A DNA stretch of 64,000 bases from Paguma larvata (lineage: Eukaryota; Chordata; Mammalia; Carnivora; Viverridae): assembly GCA_030068075.1 (NCBI GenBank), contig CM057839.1, positions 50,682,960-50,746,959 on the forward strand, written 5' to 3'. The stretch's first letter is position 1. Every line of letters starts with the position of its first letter. The notes under the pieces were generated by a model, which ran no database searches, had not been told where the DNA came from, and worked only from the letters and a program-made list of their open reading frames with translations. Made by a program: the position numbers and the translations under genes. Below are positions 1-10,222 of this stretch, piece by piece.

Positions 1-895
1 AAGGTTCATCTCTGCCATAACATGTATCGGAACTCTATTCCTACTTATGGCCAAATAATATTCCATTGCATTGATATTGGCATTTTTCCATCCATTTATT
101 ACTTGATGGGCATTTAGTTTTTTTTCTACTCTTTGTCAGTTACAAATAATGCTTCTATGAACATTTGTGAACCAGTTTTTTCTAGATGTATGTTTTCAGT
201 TCTCTTGAGTATATACTTAAAAGTGACATTGTTGGGTCATATGGTAACTCTGTCTAACTTTTTGAGGAACTGCAAATGCTTTTCCAAGGCAACTGCACCA
301 TTTAGATTCCCACCAGCAGGTTATGGGGATTTCATTTTTTCCATATCCTTCCCAGCACTTGTTATTTCCAGTTTTTTGATCGTTTTGTTTATTTCATTTC
401 ATTTTTAAAAAATGTTTTTATTTTTAAGTAGTCTCCACACCCAGAGAGGGGCTTGAACCCACAACCCTGTGATCAAGAGTCACATGATCCACTGACTGAG
501 CCAGCCAGGCACCCCTCATTTTGTTTTTGATTCTAGCGATCCATGTGGGTAGTAGTATTTCCTTTAATGACTATTGATGTTGAACATTTTTTTCTTGTGC
601 TTGTTGGCCACTTGGAGAAATGTCCATACAAATCCTTTCTTCATTTTCAGTTGGATTGTTTATATTTTTATGATTGAATTGAATGAGCTTTTTACATATT
701 CCAGACACAAATCTGTTATCAGATATATAATTTGACAATATTTTCTCCATTTACATTGTCTTTTCATTTTATTGATGGTATCATATGAAGAAAAGTTTAA
801 TTTTGATTAAGTCAAATTTATCTAGTTTTTTCTTTTGCTGTGTTACTGATTTTTTTTTCAGAAGCCTTATATGTTAAGCTTTTTTCACAGAGTGT
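1..895 (-). repeat. Old LINE-1 (L1M) 3' part of ORF2, antisense, interrupted by a SINE
   Basis: The plus strand reads as the complement of L1 ORF2 end/3' UTR: TTGTTGGGTCATATGGTAAC, ATTCCCACCAGCAG, CTTGTTGGCCACTTGGAGAA, TTATCAGATATATAATTTG. Many substitutions and indels mark it as ancient. It runs off the left edge and is split by a short CAN-SINE at about 402-515. Confidence 0.75.
402..515 (-). repeat. Short CAN-SINE in the antisense L1
   Basis: T-rich tail, then AAGTAGTCTCCACACCC, GATCAAGAGTCACATG and the complement of the tRNA-derived head, GCCAGCCAGGCACCCC. This subtype lacks the CT-rich middle. Confidence 0.85.
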
Positions 896-1319
896 ACTCT
901 GAAATAGGTCAAATAAAGATGAAGCCTGGTAATGGAGCTTTTAAGTGAGTCATCGGAGAGGCAAATCTCTGGGGACAGGGCTTTTAGGGATCTCCAAATC
1001 CATTATGTCTCCTCTAGTGGCTGCTAAATTGCTATTTTTTACAGGTACTATAGTTGTGGAGCTGTTGACTTTTAAGGCTCCCATAAAGCTGAGGAGAGAG
1101 GGATGGGCTTAGGGCATGTTAAAATGCCACAAGGCTTATTGTTCTTACTAAGATTCATCTTTTTTTCTTGAATAAACACTTCTCAGAATGTAGTGGGCTG
1201 TTAGTTAATTTCCAGGGTTCCAATGAATTTATTTTGAGGGTTTTTGTTAGTGTTTTCATTGCTTTTATGGAGGAAAACATTTTGCAGGGATTGTTACTAC
1301 ATCATTTGGAAGGCCTACA
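896..1319. other. Intergenic sequence, nothing recognised
   Basis: No gene or repeat that I can name. Short frames only. Confidence 0.4.
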
Positions 1320-1530
1320 TCTAGAAGTGAATTACTGATACACAGAAAACTTGAATAGATCTCAAGAGAATTATGCTGAGTGAAAAAAATATCTCAAAAG
1401 GTTACATACCATATGGTGCCATTTATATAACATTCTGTTAATAAAAAAAATTACAGGTATGGATTACAGTCTAGGGCTGGCAAACGTTATGGAAGCGAGG
1501 AGGGAAAAGGTGTGGTTTTAAAGCATAGCA
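1320..1530 (+). repeat. L1M 3' end fragment
   Basis: TCTCAAGAGAATTATGCTGAGTG followed by AAAAGGTTACATACCATATG and CCATTTATATAACATTCT are typical of old L1 3' ends, sense strand. Confidence 0.6.
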
Positions 1531-1711
1531 GTTATGAAAGTCCTAGATGGCACCTTCTTCCAACAGAAGACTATTTCATCTACACTGAAAATCTGTTGTT
1601 TACTTTAGTCACCTTCATTAAATATTTTAGTTAGATCTGGATAACTTGCTGTAGCTTCTATATCAGACTTACTGCTTCACCTTGCACTTTTATGTTATGG
1701 AAACAGCTTCT

Positions 1712-1892
1712 GTTTTTTGTTTTGTTTTGTTTTGTTTTACTGTTTATTTGTTATTTATTTTGAGAAAGACAGAGAGAATCAATCCAAAGCAGGGTATGTG
1801 CTGTGAGCATGGAGCCCAATGCAGGGCTTGATTCGTGACCTGAGCTGGAATCAAGAGTCAAAGGCTTAACCAACTGCGCCACCAGGTGCCCT
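1712..1892 (-). repeat. CAN-SINE nested in the Tigger1-like element
   Basis: Ends GCGCCACCAGGTGCCC (complement of the SINE head). Imperfect 12-bp target duplication GAAACAGCTTCT (1700-1711) / GAGATAGCTTCT (1893-1904), with transposon sequence on both sides. Confidence 0.85.
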
Positions 1893-2161
1893 GAGATAGC
1901 TTCTTTCCTTCAACCTCACAAATCAATTTCTGCTTATTTCACATTTTTCTTCTGCAGCTTCCTCACCTCTCTCAGCCTTCCCAGAACTGAAGAGAGTTAA
2001 GGCTTTGCTCTAGGCTAGGCTTTGGCTTAAGGGGATGTTGTGCCTTGTTTGATCTTCTATCCAGACCACTAAAACAGCAATAAGGCTGGTTCACTTTCTT
2101 ATCATCCATGTGTTCACTGCAGTAGCACTTTCAATTTCCTTTAGGAACTTTTCCTTTGCAT

Positions 2162-2300
2162 TCAAAACTTAGCTGTTTGGTGCAAGAGACCTAGGCTTTG
2201 GCCTGTTTTGGCTCTTGACATCCCTTCCTCACTGAGTATAATTTCTAGCTTTTGATTTAAAGTGAGAGGAGTGCAGCTCTCCCTTTCCTTTGACCACTCA
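2162..2300 (-). pseudogene. Tigger1-like transposase N-terminal remnant
   Basis: Encodes SEWSKERESCTPLTLNQKLE followed by IILSEEGMSRAKTGQSLGLL, the helix-turn-helix start of Tigger transposases. It ends in a stop after HQTAKF. It is a fossil fragment with no catalytic domain in frame. Confidence 0.75.
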
Positions 2301-2746
2301 GAGGCCACTGCAGGGTTACTCAATGGCCTAATTTCAATATTGTTGTATCTCAGCGAATAGGGAGAACCAAGGAGAGGAAGAGAGACAGGGAAACAGCAGG
2401 TCAGTGGAGCAGTCAGAACACACAAAACATTTATCGATTAAGTTTTGCCATCTTATAGGGGTGAGATTTGTGGTACCCCAGACAGCTGCTATAGTAACAC
2501 CAAAGATTATAGACCATCATAACAAGTATAATAATGAAAATTCAAAAATATTGCAAGAATTACCAAAATGGGACAAAGAAACACAAAGTGAGCAAATGCT
2601 TTTGGAAAAATGATGCCAAAAGATAGGCTCAATGCAGGAATCCCACACACTTTCAATTTGTAAAAAAACAAAACAAAACAAAAAACCCCACAGCATCTGT
2701 GAAGTGCAATAGAACAAAGCACAATAAATCAAGGTGTGCCTGTATT

Positions 2747-2960
2747 ACAAAACTATAATAATTGTAACAGTATGCCACTGGGGTTAGTATGGACACAAAG
2801 ATCAATGGAACATAATAGAGAGCCCAGAAAAAAACTCCTGCATATAAAATTAATCAATATTTGGCAAGGAAGCCAAGAATACCCACCTAGGGAAGAATAA
2901 TTTCTAGCAAATGGTGGGGGGGGAAACTGGATATAACCACATAGAGAAAAATGAATAGGA
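2747..2960 (+). repeat. L1 ORF2 fragment
   Basis: AAAGATCAATGGAACATAAT followed by AGAGAGCCCAGAAA is the L1 ORF2 3' signature. Truncated on both sides; it abuts the Tigger terminal repeat. Confidence 0.7.
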
Positions 2961-4014
2961 CTCTTAGCTTAGAGATCTTATTTTAAATACTTGGTTGTGC
3001 CTCACCTTTCTCCAAATCTTCTGAGTCTCCTGACAAGCAATTCAGTTGACTGATTCCAGCTCTCCATCCTTTATCTTCTCTTGAACATTCACAAACACAG
3101 CTGGTAGGCAGCCAGCATGGAAAAAAGGAAGGATCTGCATGGAGAAAAGGAAGGACTTGAGTTCCTAGAAAACCAGAAACTGACTATATTAAGAGTCCTT
3201 GACATTTCGGAGACCTCAAACATTATATCATATAGTTATTTTAATATTTATTCCAGCTGTAATTCAAAATTTCATGATGAGAAATGTGTACAGACTTTTG
3301 ATAAATTTAGATTATATTTTGAAATAAAATGACAAGCATATCTTTAAATCAGAACCTCAATACTGTGCAGACTGATTTAAATTTAGAGGCTGTTTTTATT
3401 GCTCCTTAAACATATATTAAAATGGTTTTCAGTAAGCATATAGAACCGAGGTAGTATTTGAGAAAGTACACTTTATTATTACCTTGACATATTTAATATC
3501 ATAACTGTGAATTTAAATATAAGAAAACTTTGAAATTTATTAAATTAGCTCAATGTTGTGAAATCAGATTACTAAACTGTATCTGAACTGAAATGGTCAA
3601 AATACAATACTAAAAATAAATAGTATAAATATCAAATGTAATATTAAAAATAAATGCATAATGTAATACTAAAAATCATACTATGTCTTTTGATATATAA
3701 AACTTATAATTCGATCACTGGAAGTTTTCTTGGGTTTTATTTTGAACTAAAGCCAATTTTTCATTTTCTTCCTCAATTATGCTGAGATAACTTTGTGTTA
3801 AGCCTAGAGATCTCTTTATTCAGAGTTCTTAATATGGTGCACAGAAATTCCAGATTTAGTGCTCTATGGTGCATAAAAACTAGATTGGAGGACAGAATAC
3901 ATCTCAAGCAGAACAATTGAGATTTTACTCTCCCAGCCCTAGGCTTAAGGTGGTGTACATATTGAAAAATGGTGTAGATTTCATCATAAATGATACTCAA
4001 GGGACTATAAAGTG
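2961..4014. other. AT-rich intergenic sequence
   Basis: No gene, RNA or repeat family that I can name. Small frames at 3117-3332 and 3773-4000 have no recognisable product. Confidence 0.4.
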
Positions 4015-4135
4015 CCCTGATTTAAGAGACAGAAAACACAGTTCTGATCCCAGTGTTATTAATAACTAGCGGTGTGACCCTTGCTATATTATTTAAAGTT
4101 CTTTAGGTTTAAATAAGAAAAGTATTCTGTGATTC
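4015..4135 (+). repeat. MIR-like fragment
   Basis: TTCTGATCCCAG...GGTGTGACCCTTG...TTCTTTAGGTTTAAATAAG follows the MIR core pattern. Degenerate. Confidence 0.45.
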
Positions 4136-4168
4136 TAATTGATGAAAAATCAAAAATCACTTAGTGAT

Positions 4169-4370
4169 GGGGTGCCTGCATGGCTCAGTTGGTTAAGCGC
4201 CCGACTTCGTATCATGGTGGGTGAGTTTGAGCCCTGTGTCAGGCTCTGTGCTGACAGTTCAGAGCGTGAAGCCTGCTTCAGATTCTGTGTCTCCGTCTCT
4301 CTCTCTGACCCTCCCCTGCTCATTCTTTCTCTCTCTCTCTCAAAATAATAAGTAAACATTAAAAAAAAAA
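4169..4370 (+). repeat. CAN-SINE
   Basis: Head GGGGTGCCTGCATGGCTCAG, CT-rich middle, A tail. Target duplication AAAATCACTTAGTGAT before and AGAATCACCTAGTGAT after. Confidence 0.93.
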
Positions 4371-4399
4371 GAATCACCTAGTGATTAAAACAACATACT

Positions 4400-4548
4400 G
4401 GGGTGTCAGTGTCCCACTCTTGAGTTCAGCTGAGGTCATGATCCCAGGATCGTGGGATCGAGCCCCACGTCGGGCTCTGCACTGGGCATGGAGCCTGCCT
4501 GAGATTCTCTCTCTTCCTCTGCTCCTCTCCTCCATTCTCTCTTTCTGT
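4400..4548 (+). repeat. CAN-SINE, diverged or internally deleted head
   Basis: Has AGGTCATGATCCCAGG and GAGCCCCACGTCGGGCTCTG but lacks most of the first tRNA-like box. Flanked by ACAACATA copies. Confidence 0.8.
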
Positions 4549-4903
4549 AAAACAACATAAAGAATGATATGAAGAAATTCAAGCTACTTAAAGATTATTT
4601 TTAAAATACAAATTTTTGTAATATATATTATAGTGTTAATGCCTAGGAGAAGTGCAATCCTATTTTACAGTAACACCTCCAGTCTTAAATGTTTTTCTCA
4701 GCTCTGTTCAAGGTACTTTGGTTGGTGTTATGAGGGATATGAAGATGAAGCAGACCCTATCACCCCAGCTCTTATGAAACTCACCAGTGAATAGGTGTAC
4801 GCTCTCCTCCGAGCTGTTCCCTTTCTTTCAGCAGAAAAACTTGCATCCTAATTCAAAGAAAGAATTAAGAAATACATCTCTATCTCTACGAGCTCCGTTT
4901 CTT

Positions 4904-5070
4904 TTTTAAATTTACTTTTATTAAAAAATATTTTTAAGTTTTATTTCATGTAAAAATAAAATATTTTTAAGTTTTATTTTAAGTAACCTTTACGTCCAAC
5001 AGGGGGCTCGAATTCATGACCCCGAGATCAAGAGTCACATGCTCTTCCGACTGAGCCAGCCAGGGCCCCC
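4904..5070 (-). repeat. Short CAN-SINE
   Basis: T-rich left end with a repeated ATATTTTTAAGTTTTATTT tail segment, then GATCAAGAGTCACATGCTC and GCCAGCCAGGGCCCC. CTCCGTTTCTT flanks both ends. Confidence 0.82.
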
Positions 5071-6430
5071 TCTATAAGCCTCCGTTTCTTCCTCCAGGTT
5101 TGGAAGAAGGGTTGTGGCTCTTGTTCTGGTATGATCCTGACCCTTGGGCTTTGGTCCATCTCCTCCCTCCCCCTGAGCTTCTGGGCTCAGGCTCCTCATT
5201 ATTGTCTCAATGGATTTTGGCCCATGCACAGTGAAGTGCTTAAGACTCAAAGGAACCAAAACCATGACCTGAGGTATTCTCTCCTTCACTAGGTACATCC
5301 GTTCCCTTGCAAAGAATAGCCATGCTTGCTGTTTCCACTTCCTCACATCTTAACCATGTGACAGAAGAGAGATTACTGTTGACACTGTGTTGTTGTCCTT
5401 CTGGATGTCCCACATTCTCGATTTTGCTGATAACTTCTTTATAGTGGTTTATTTCATCCTTTCCTGTCAACTAAAAGTTTGTTCTAATGGCTTAATTAGA
5501 TTCAGGCTGAACATTTTTGGCAGCTCAGTTTTCATAAAAACATGAATTTTTCGTTGTCAGGTTATAAGAAGTGCTGTGAGGCTTGAACCTGCCTGTGCCC
5601 TTTAGTGGCTGGGTAAACCCACATTTGGCATGTGGCTAATTAAAGCTTCATCTCACTCATTCTAATTAATTCTTTCTAGGCTTCTGCCTCCAAGCAAATC
5701 TTAAAATTTGAAACTTCTTTGCAAAATACCACCAGTGACCAAATAGAGTTTCTGTGATGTGACATAGTTGGTCGTACTCTGAAGTGATACAGGGAAGATG
5801 TGTTACAGAATTGATTACTGGGGTGGGAGACTGGGGTTCGGTCCAGCAGGGGGCCCTCTGAAGATCCATGTACAATGCACTGCACAGCTGTCCCTTTCTT
5901 AAAATTGGGATGCTGCAGCATAGATCTACCAATTCCCATCATCCCTTGCTTAAGGACTGCCCTGCGGGCATGCACTTCCCCTCGAATTCCTATGCTGTTG
6001 CAAGAGCACTGCAGAAGAGAATGACCTTTCAAGAGAAATCCCTGAGCCAGAAAAGCAAAGTGTCTTGTTATCAAGGTCTGGGAGTGCCTGCCACAGCTGC
6101 AGCTGAAATCACAAGTTGGTGTGACATGGGACGCCACGTGCATCTACCAGTGTCTCCAAATCTGATCTGACTCCTAGATTCTCAAATACACTGACAGCAC
6201 TGTCCACTTGACAACCATGACAGAGTCAGCTAATTGCCCTTCTTCATTCTCCTCTTTTTCCTTTTGGTAATATGGAGAGCCGTTGGGGTATGGGATGAGT
6301 GAGAAGACTAAGCAGTAGGTGCCCAGAGAAGAGGGGACCGGAAACGAGTTTAGGCATTCAGGGAGAGAACCCTGACCTCTGAAGGCTTAACTTCTGCCAT
6401 TTCTAGGAATATCTGGGCTGAAACAGACCT
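5071..6430. other. Intergenic sequence, nothing recognised
   Basis: Overlapping frames at 5035-5470 and 5666-6170 resemble no family I know and lie on opposite strands in the same DNA. No gene is supported. Confidence 0.4.
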
Positions 6431-6449
6431 GAATGACAAGGATGTGATG

Positions 6450-6496
6450 TGAGTGTGTGTGTGGGGGGGGGGGGGGTGGGTGGGGGGGTATGTGTG
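6450..6496 (+). repeat. GT/G-rich microsatellite
   Basis: A GT run passes into long G runs (13 or more consecutive G, then TGGGTGGGGGGG). Such runs can form a G-quadruplex and are prone to length error. Confidence 0.9.
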
Positions 6497-7224
6497 TAAA
6501 GCAACTCAGGGGCACATTTATTTGTAAAAAATCATTATCTAGGATTACATGGAATTTAACTTTGGGGTGTAAATTTACTGTGGAAGGAGGGAAATTTGAA
6601 ATGACCACCAGACCAATAAAGCCTGCATGCTGTTGTGAATTGCCTGCATTTGAATACAGAAAGCCTGGACATGTCTATATTAAAATATGTTAGTTTATTA
6701 GTCTATTTAGTAATAGACGCCGAGTTTTAGCTGGGCCCAGAGCTACCCCTTTAATGACTATTTCCCAGTCGACCTTGCAGGTGGATATGGTGATATGATT
6801 TAAGTTCTCCCCAGTGAAAAAATGGCAAAATTATGTAAAAGCCCATTAAAAAAGGAATTTTTTGCATTTCCTCTTTCCCCTTTTCTGCAGGCTACAATAT
6901 AGATATAATTCTGGTGAGTGTGCTTTACCTCTAAGGATGAGGATGACTCACTAGGAGTTAGAGGAAAAATGATAAAAGAACCTGGGCTCATGAAGAACCT
7001 TACCAGGCAGAACCACCCTGCCAGCCCATGACTACTCACTTCCGGACTCAATGGAGAGAAACAAGTTTCCATCCCTGATCTTAGGGCCTCTTTGGCACAG
7101 AAGTTTGGCTTATACACTAACATATATCCAAGCAACAATCTTGGAAGATAGTCTATAGTCCTTCCTTTCTTAAATACCCTATAGTCCCTCATCCCCAAAC
7201 ATACAATTATAGGTCCAGCTCAAT
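6497..7224. other. Intergenic sequence, nothing recognised
   Basis: A 132-codon minus-strand frame at 6800-7198 has no similarity that I recognise. It is probably chance. Confidence 0.35.
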
Positions 7225-7560
7225 CTCTTTAACCTTTCACGTCTGTGTCTTCCTCGTCAAGCGCACCACTGCTGCCCTACTAAGGACCACATCATCTCAC
7301 TGGACTATAACAGCATTCCCTTAACCATTCTTGCCCCCACAGTCTTGCACTGTCAATACACTCAGGAGAAGAGTCACAAGAAAACAAATTCAATTGTGTC
7401 AAGTCCCTACTCAAAAACTCTCAATAAATTCACACTCTATGCAAAAACAGTCAACTCCTTGCGTGGCATACAAAGCTTCCAAGACCTGATGCTAACCAAC
7501 ATTGCCAGGTTGTTTTCATTCCAAACGTCCCCTCATATCCTAGGATCCGGTCAAAACTAA
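7225..7560. repeat. LINE-2-like fragment
   Basis: GCACCACTGCTGCCCTACTAAG...CAAGTCCCTACTCAAAAACTCT...AACTCCTTGCGTGGCATACAA follows the L2 3' region pattern. Very old; family call by pattern only. Confidence 0.5.
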
Positions 7561-7963
7561 GTACAGGCTGTAACTTGAACATTCTCATTGTTGGAACTCT
7601 TACTGTCTCTGTAGGAACTGTAACTCTTTATTGAAGGTATTTCTTTATCTGTCTTCCTCAACATTCCCATCCCCCAAATTCATCTATCACAAATGACCAA
7701 ACTTGGCTATCCAGACAGGAGTATCTTGCCAGAGATATCAGAAAATATTGCCTTTTTCCACTGGGGTTTTTAAGTTGGTAGGATGTGGGTTTTAGGTGTC
7801 TTGGTAATGATTTTGGCTGCCATGTCATAAAACCTACCCTGAGAGATGATAGAGATTGAGATTTATACAAGATCTTTCTCCAGCATTCCACAAGATGGAA
7901 TCTGTAAATTTTAATGTGATACATGTTGACCCAGAATAAAAGACTACCTCTCTCAGGCACTCT

Positions 7964-8175
7964 TTTTTTTTTTTTAATGTTTATTTTTGAGAGAGAGATA
8001 GAGAGAGACAGAGACAGAGCATGAGCATGAGCAGGAGAAGGGCAAAGGGAAGGAGACACAGTCTCTAGGCTCTGAGCTGTCAGCAGAGCCCGACACAGGG
8101 CTCAAACTCACGAGCTGTGAGATCATGCCCTGAGGTGAAGTCAGATGCTTAACCAAAAGAGCCACCCAGGTGTCC
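7964..8175 (-). repeat. CAN-SINE
   Basis: T-rich tail, GAGAGAGAGATAGAG tract, ends GCCACCCAGGTGTCCC. Imperfect target duplication CTCTCTCAGGCACTCTT / CTCTCCCAGGCACTCTT. Confidence 0.93.
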
Positions 8176-8179
8176 CTCT

Positions 8180-9361
8180 CCCAGGCACTCTTGCAGTTAA
8201 GTGTGGCTACATGGTTAAGACCTGGCCAGTGTCATGTGACTGGAAGTGATGTACACAACTTCTCTTACAGGGAAGGGTCGTGTCCTCCCCTCCCCCTCTT
8301 CCTTATAGTTAGAATATGGACATGAGTGTGAACCAGCTTGGACCATGTGGGCCAGGACAAGACCCTAGGGATAGCAGAATGGGAAAACAGAGAGCCTGTT
8401 CTCACACGACTTTCTAGATTAAGGGCAACATAACAGACTGGAGTTTTATAGGAGAATCTTCTATCTTATTAAAACAGCTCTAGGGTCTCCACATGCATAC
8501 AATACCACCTAGATCGTAACTAATGTATAAACCGAGAGGAAAACATTACCCATTGTATCTTCTCTATACAAAGAAAGCCATAAGGGCATTGAGTCTCTGT
8601 TTAGACTGTGCCTTGAAATGAGAGCCATTGCTATTTGCTAGTTACCCCAGAATTAAGGAATGGTTTTCTCTCCTCTCCCTCAACATTCCTAAGATATAGT
8701 TTTTCAAGCTGCTAAAATTGCTTTGGAGGTGAAACTATAAAAGGTTAATTCCACTGCAGAGGTGACTATACACAGAGTAGGAATGGTTACTGAGAAAATA
8801 GGTCTCAAAATGGAGGAAATGACGTGCCACAGTATCTGTTCCTTACCCACCCCATGTCTACGACCACGTTTAGTCCAGAAGGTTAAAGAAATGAGGAACT
8901 GGAGCTGATGGAATAGATACGGGTGGCCCAGAGTGAGGGAAAGGGCACAGAACCTATTGCCTACATGGTACTCTACGACTTGGCAGCTTCTGTGAACACC
9001 ATTTTCTCCTTCATCGAAAAACAACAAACAAAAAAACTGGTTTGTATATATCTAACCATTTGATGATTCTGAAAGGAGCTTATCAGTTCTCTGAGGATTG
9101 CTAGAAATTATTATTTTCTAGAAATAATTTTTCCTAAGACTTTCCCACTCTATCATATTTGCTATAATGAATGTTTCTTTAAATTAGTTGTAATGATGAA
9201 ATGGTGTTGAAGATGTGGGTGAGAGCTGATGAGGAGACAGAGGCAAGGTGAAACAGCTAAAAGCACACAACATCAAATGATCCCCAAAGTTCAAATGCAG
9301 GCAGACTAGAGAGGTCTACATTTTGGTGACCACACTTTAGGATTTCAAAGACAATCTTTCT
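8180..9361. other. Intergenic sequence, nothing recognised
   Basis: No repeat or gene recognised. The 107-codon minus-strand frame at 8704-9027 has no known features. Confidence 0.35.
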
Positions 9362-9375
9362 TTTAAAGTTTAGTG

Positions 9376-9519
9376 GACTCATTTTGACTCAGGTCATGAT
9401 CTCACGGTTCATTGAGTTCGAGCCCTGCATCGGGCTCTGTGCTGATCGCAAGGAGCCTGGTTGGGATTCTCTCCCCCTCTCTCTAAAATGAATAAATAAA
9501 CTTAATAAAATGAAAAAAT
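9376..9519 (+). repeat. CAN-SINE, 5'-truncated
   Basis: Begins inside the tRNA-related part (TGACTCAGGTCATGATCTCA); has the GCATCGGGCTCTGTGCTGA block and an A-rich tail. AAAGTTTAGTGG / AAAGTTTAATGG flank it. Confidence 0.85.
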
Positions 9520-10029
9520 AAAGTTTAATGGGCTAATATAGAGCTCCAAACTTTTTATAAATTTCCAACTTATGAACATTAAAATAAATTCCATTAAATA
9601 ATTTTACTTTGCAACTCATTTGTCATGTTTTATATATATTTTCCTCATTTCAGTACAAATTGATAAAAATGACATCAGGCAAAGCACTGGTCTCTAATTT
9701 AATGAGCAGTGATTAGCAAACTGATTATATTTTAAATAGATTCCTTATGGGTAGATGCCCTCTTCCAACCACCTGTTAACCTGGTCATTAGGAGATAAAC
9801 AACTCTTGATACTTAGGTATATTTCTAATAAAAAGCCGTGATGTTGGCAATTTGAAACACGTGGAACCTGTATTTTGCTTTGAATTCTCATTATACGCAG
9901 TTGTCCTGGACGGTAATCATATGCATAACATATATACATAACCTTTCCAAGTTTCAAAGCTCTCAAATACATTAGCTCATTTGATTTATTTCTTTAAATC
10001 ACTTACATTTAGTTACTTAACTATTCTTT

Positions 10030-10222
10030 TCGTTAATGTTTATTTATTTTTGAGACAGAGCACAAGTAAGGGAGGGGCAAGAGAGAGGAAGACAGAGAAT
10101 CCCAAGCAAGCTCCACATTGTCAGCACAGAGCTCAACAAGGCTCTAACTCACAAACCATGAGTCCATGATTTGAGCCGAAATCAAAGAGTTGGATGCTTA
10201 GTTGAGCCACCCAGGCGTCCCC
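10030..10222 (-). repeat. CAN-SINE
   Basis: Starts TTAATGTTTATTTATTTTTG and ends GCCACCCAGGCGTCCCC. Flanked by TAGTTACTTAA / TAGTTACGTAA. Confidence 0.92.

Larger units (their letters stand above)
1531..2745 (-). mobile_element. Tigger1-like (pogo/Tc1-mariner) DNA transposon remnant
   Basis: On the minus strand the element begins with the Tigger1 terminal repeat (complement of AAGGTGTGCCTGTAT, about 2731-2745). Then comes a leader with TTTGTAAA and the start of a pogo-type transposase (2300-2162: LTLNQKLEI, then SEEGMSRAKTGQSLGLL). Further transposase-related sequence continues to about 1531. The reading frame is broken by stops and indels, and the element is cut by a CAN-SINE at 1712-1892. 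The 3' half, including the DDE catalytic region and second terminal repeat, is missing. Family knowledge places Tigger activity in early placental mammals. Confidence 0.82.

Noticed and set aside
5676..6170. 155-codon minus-strand frame and 100-codon plus-strand frame
   Set aside because: They overlap on opposite strands, match no family I know, and have no splice or promoter context.
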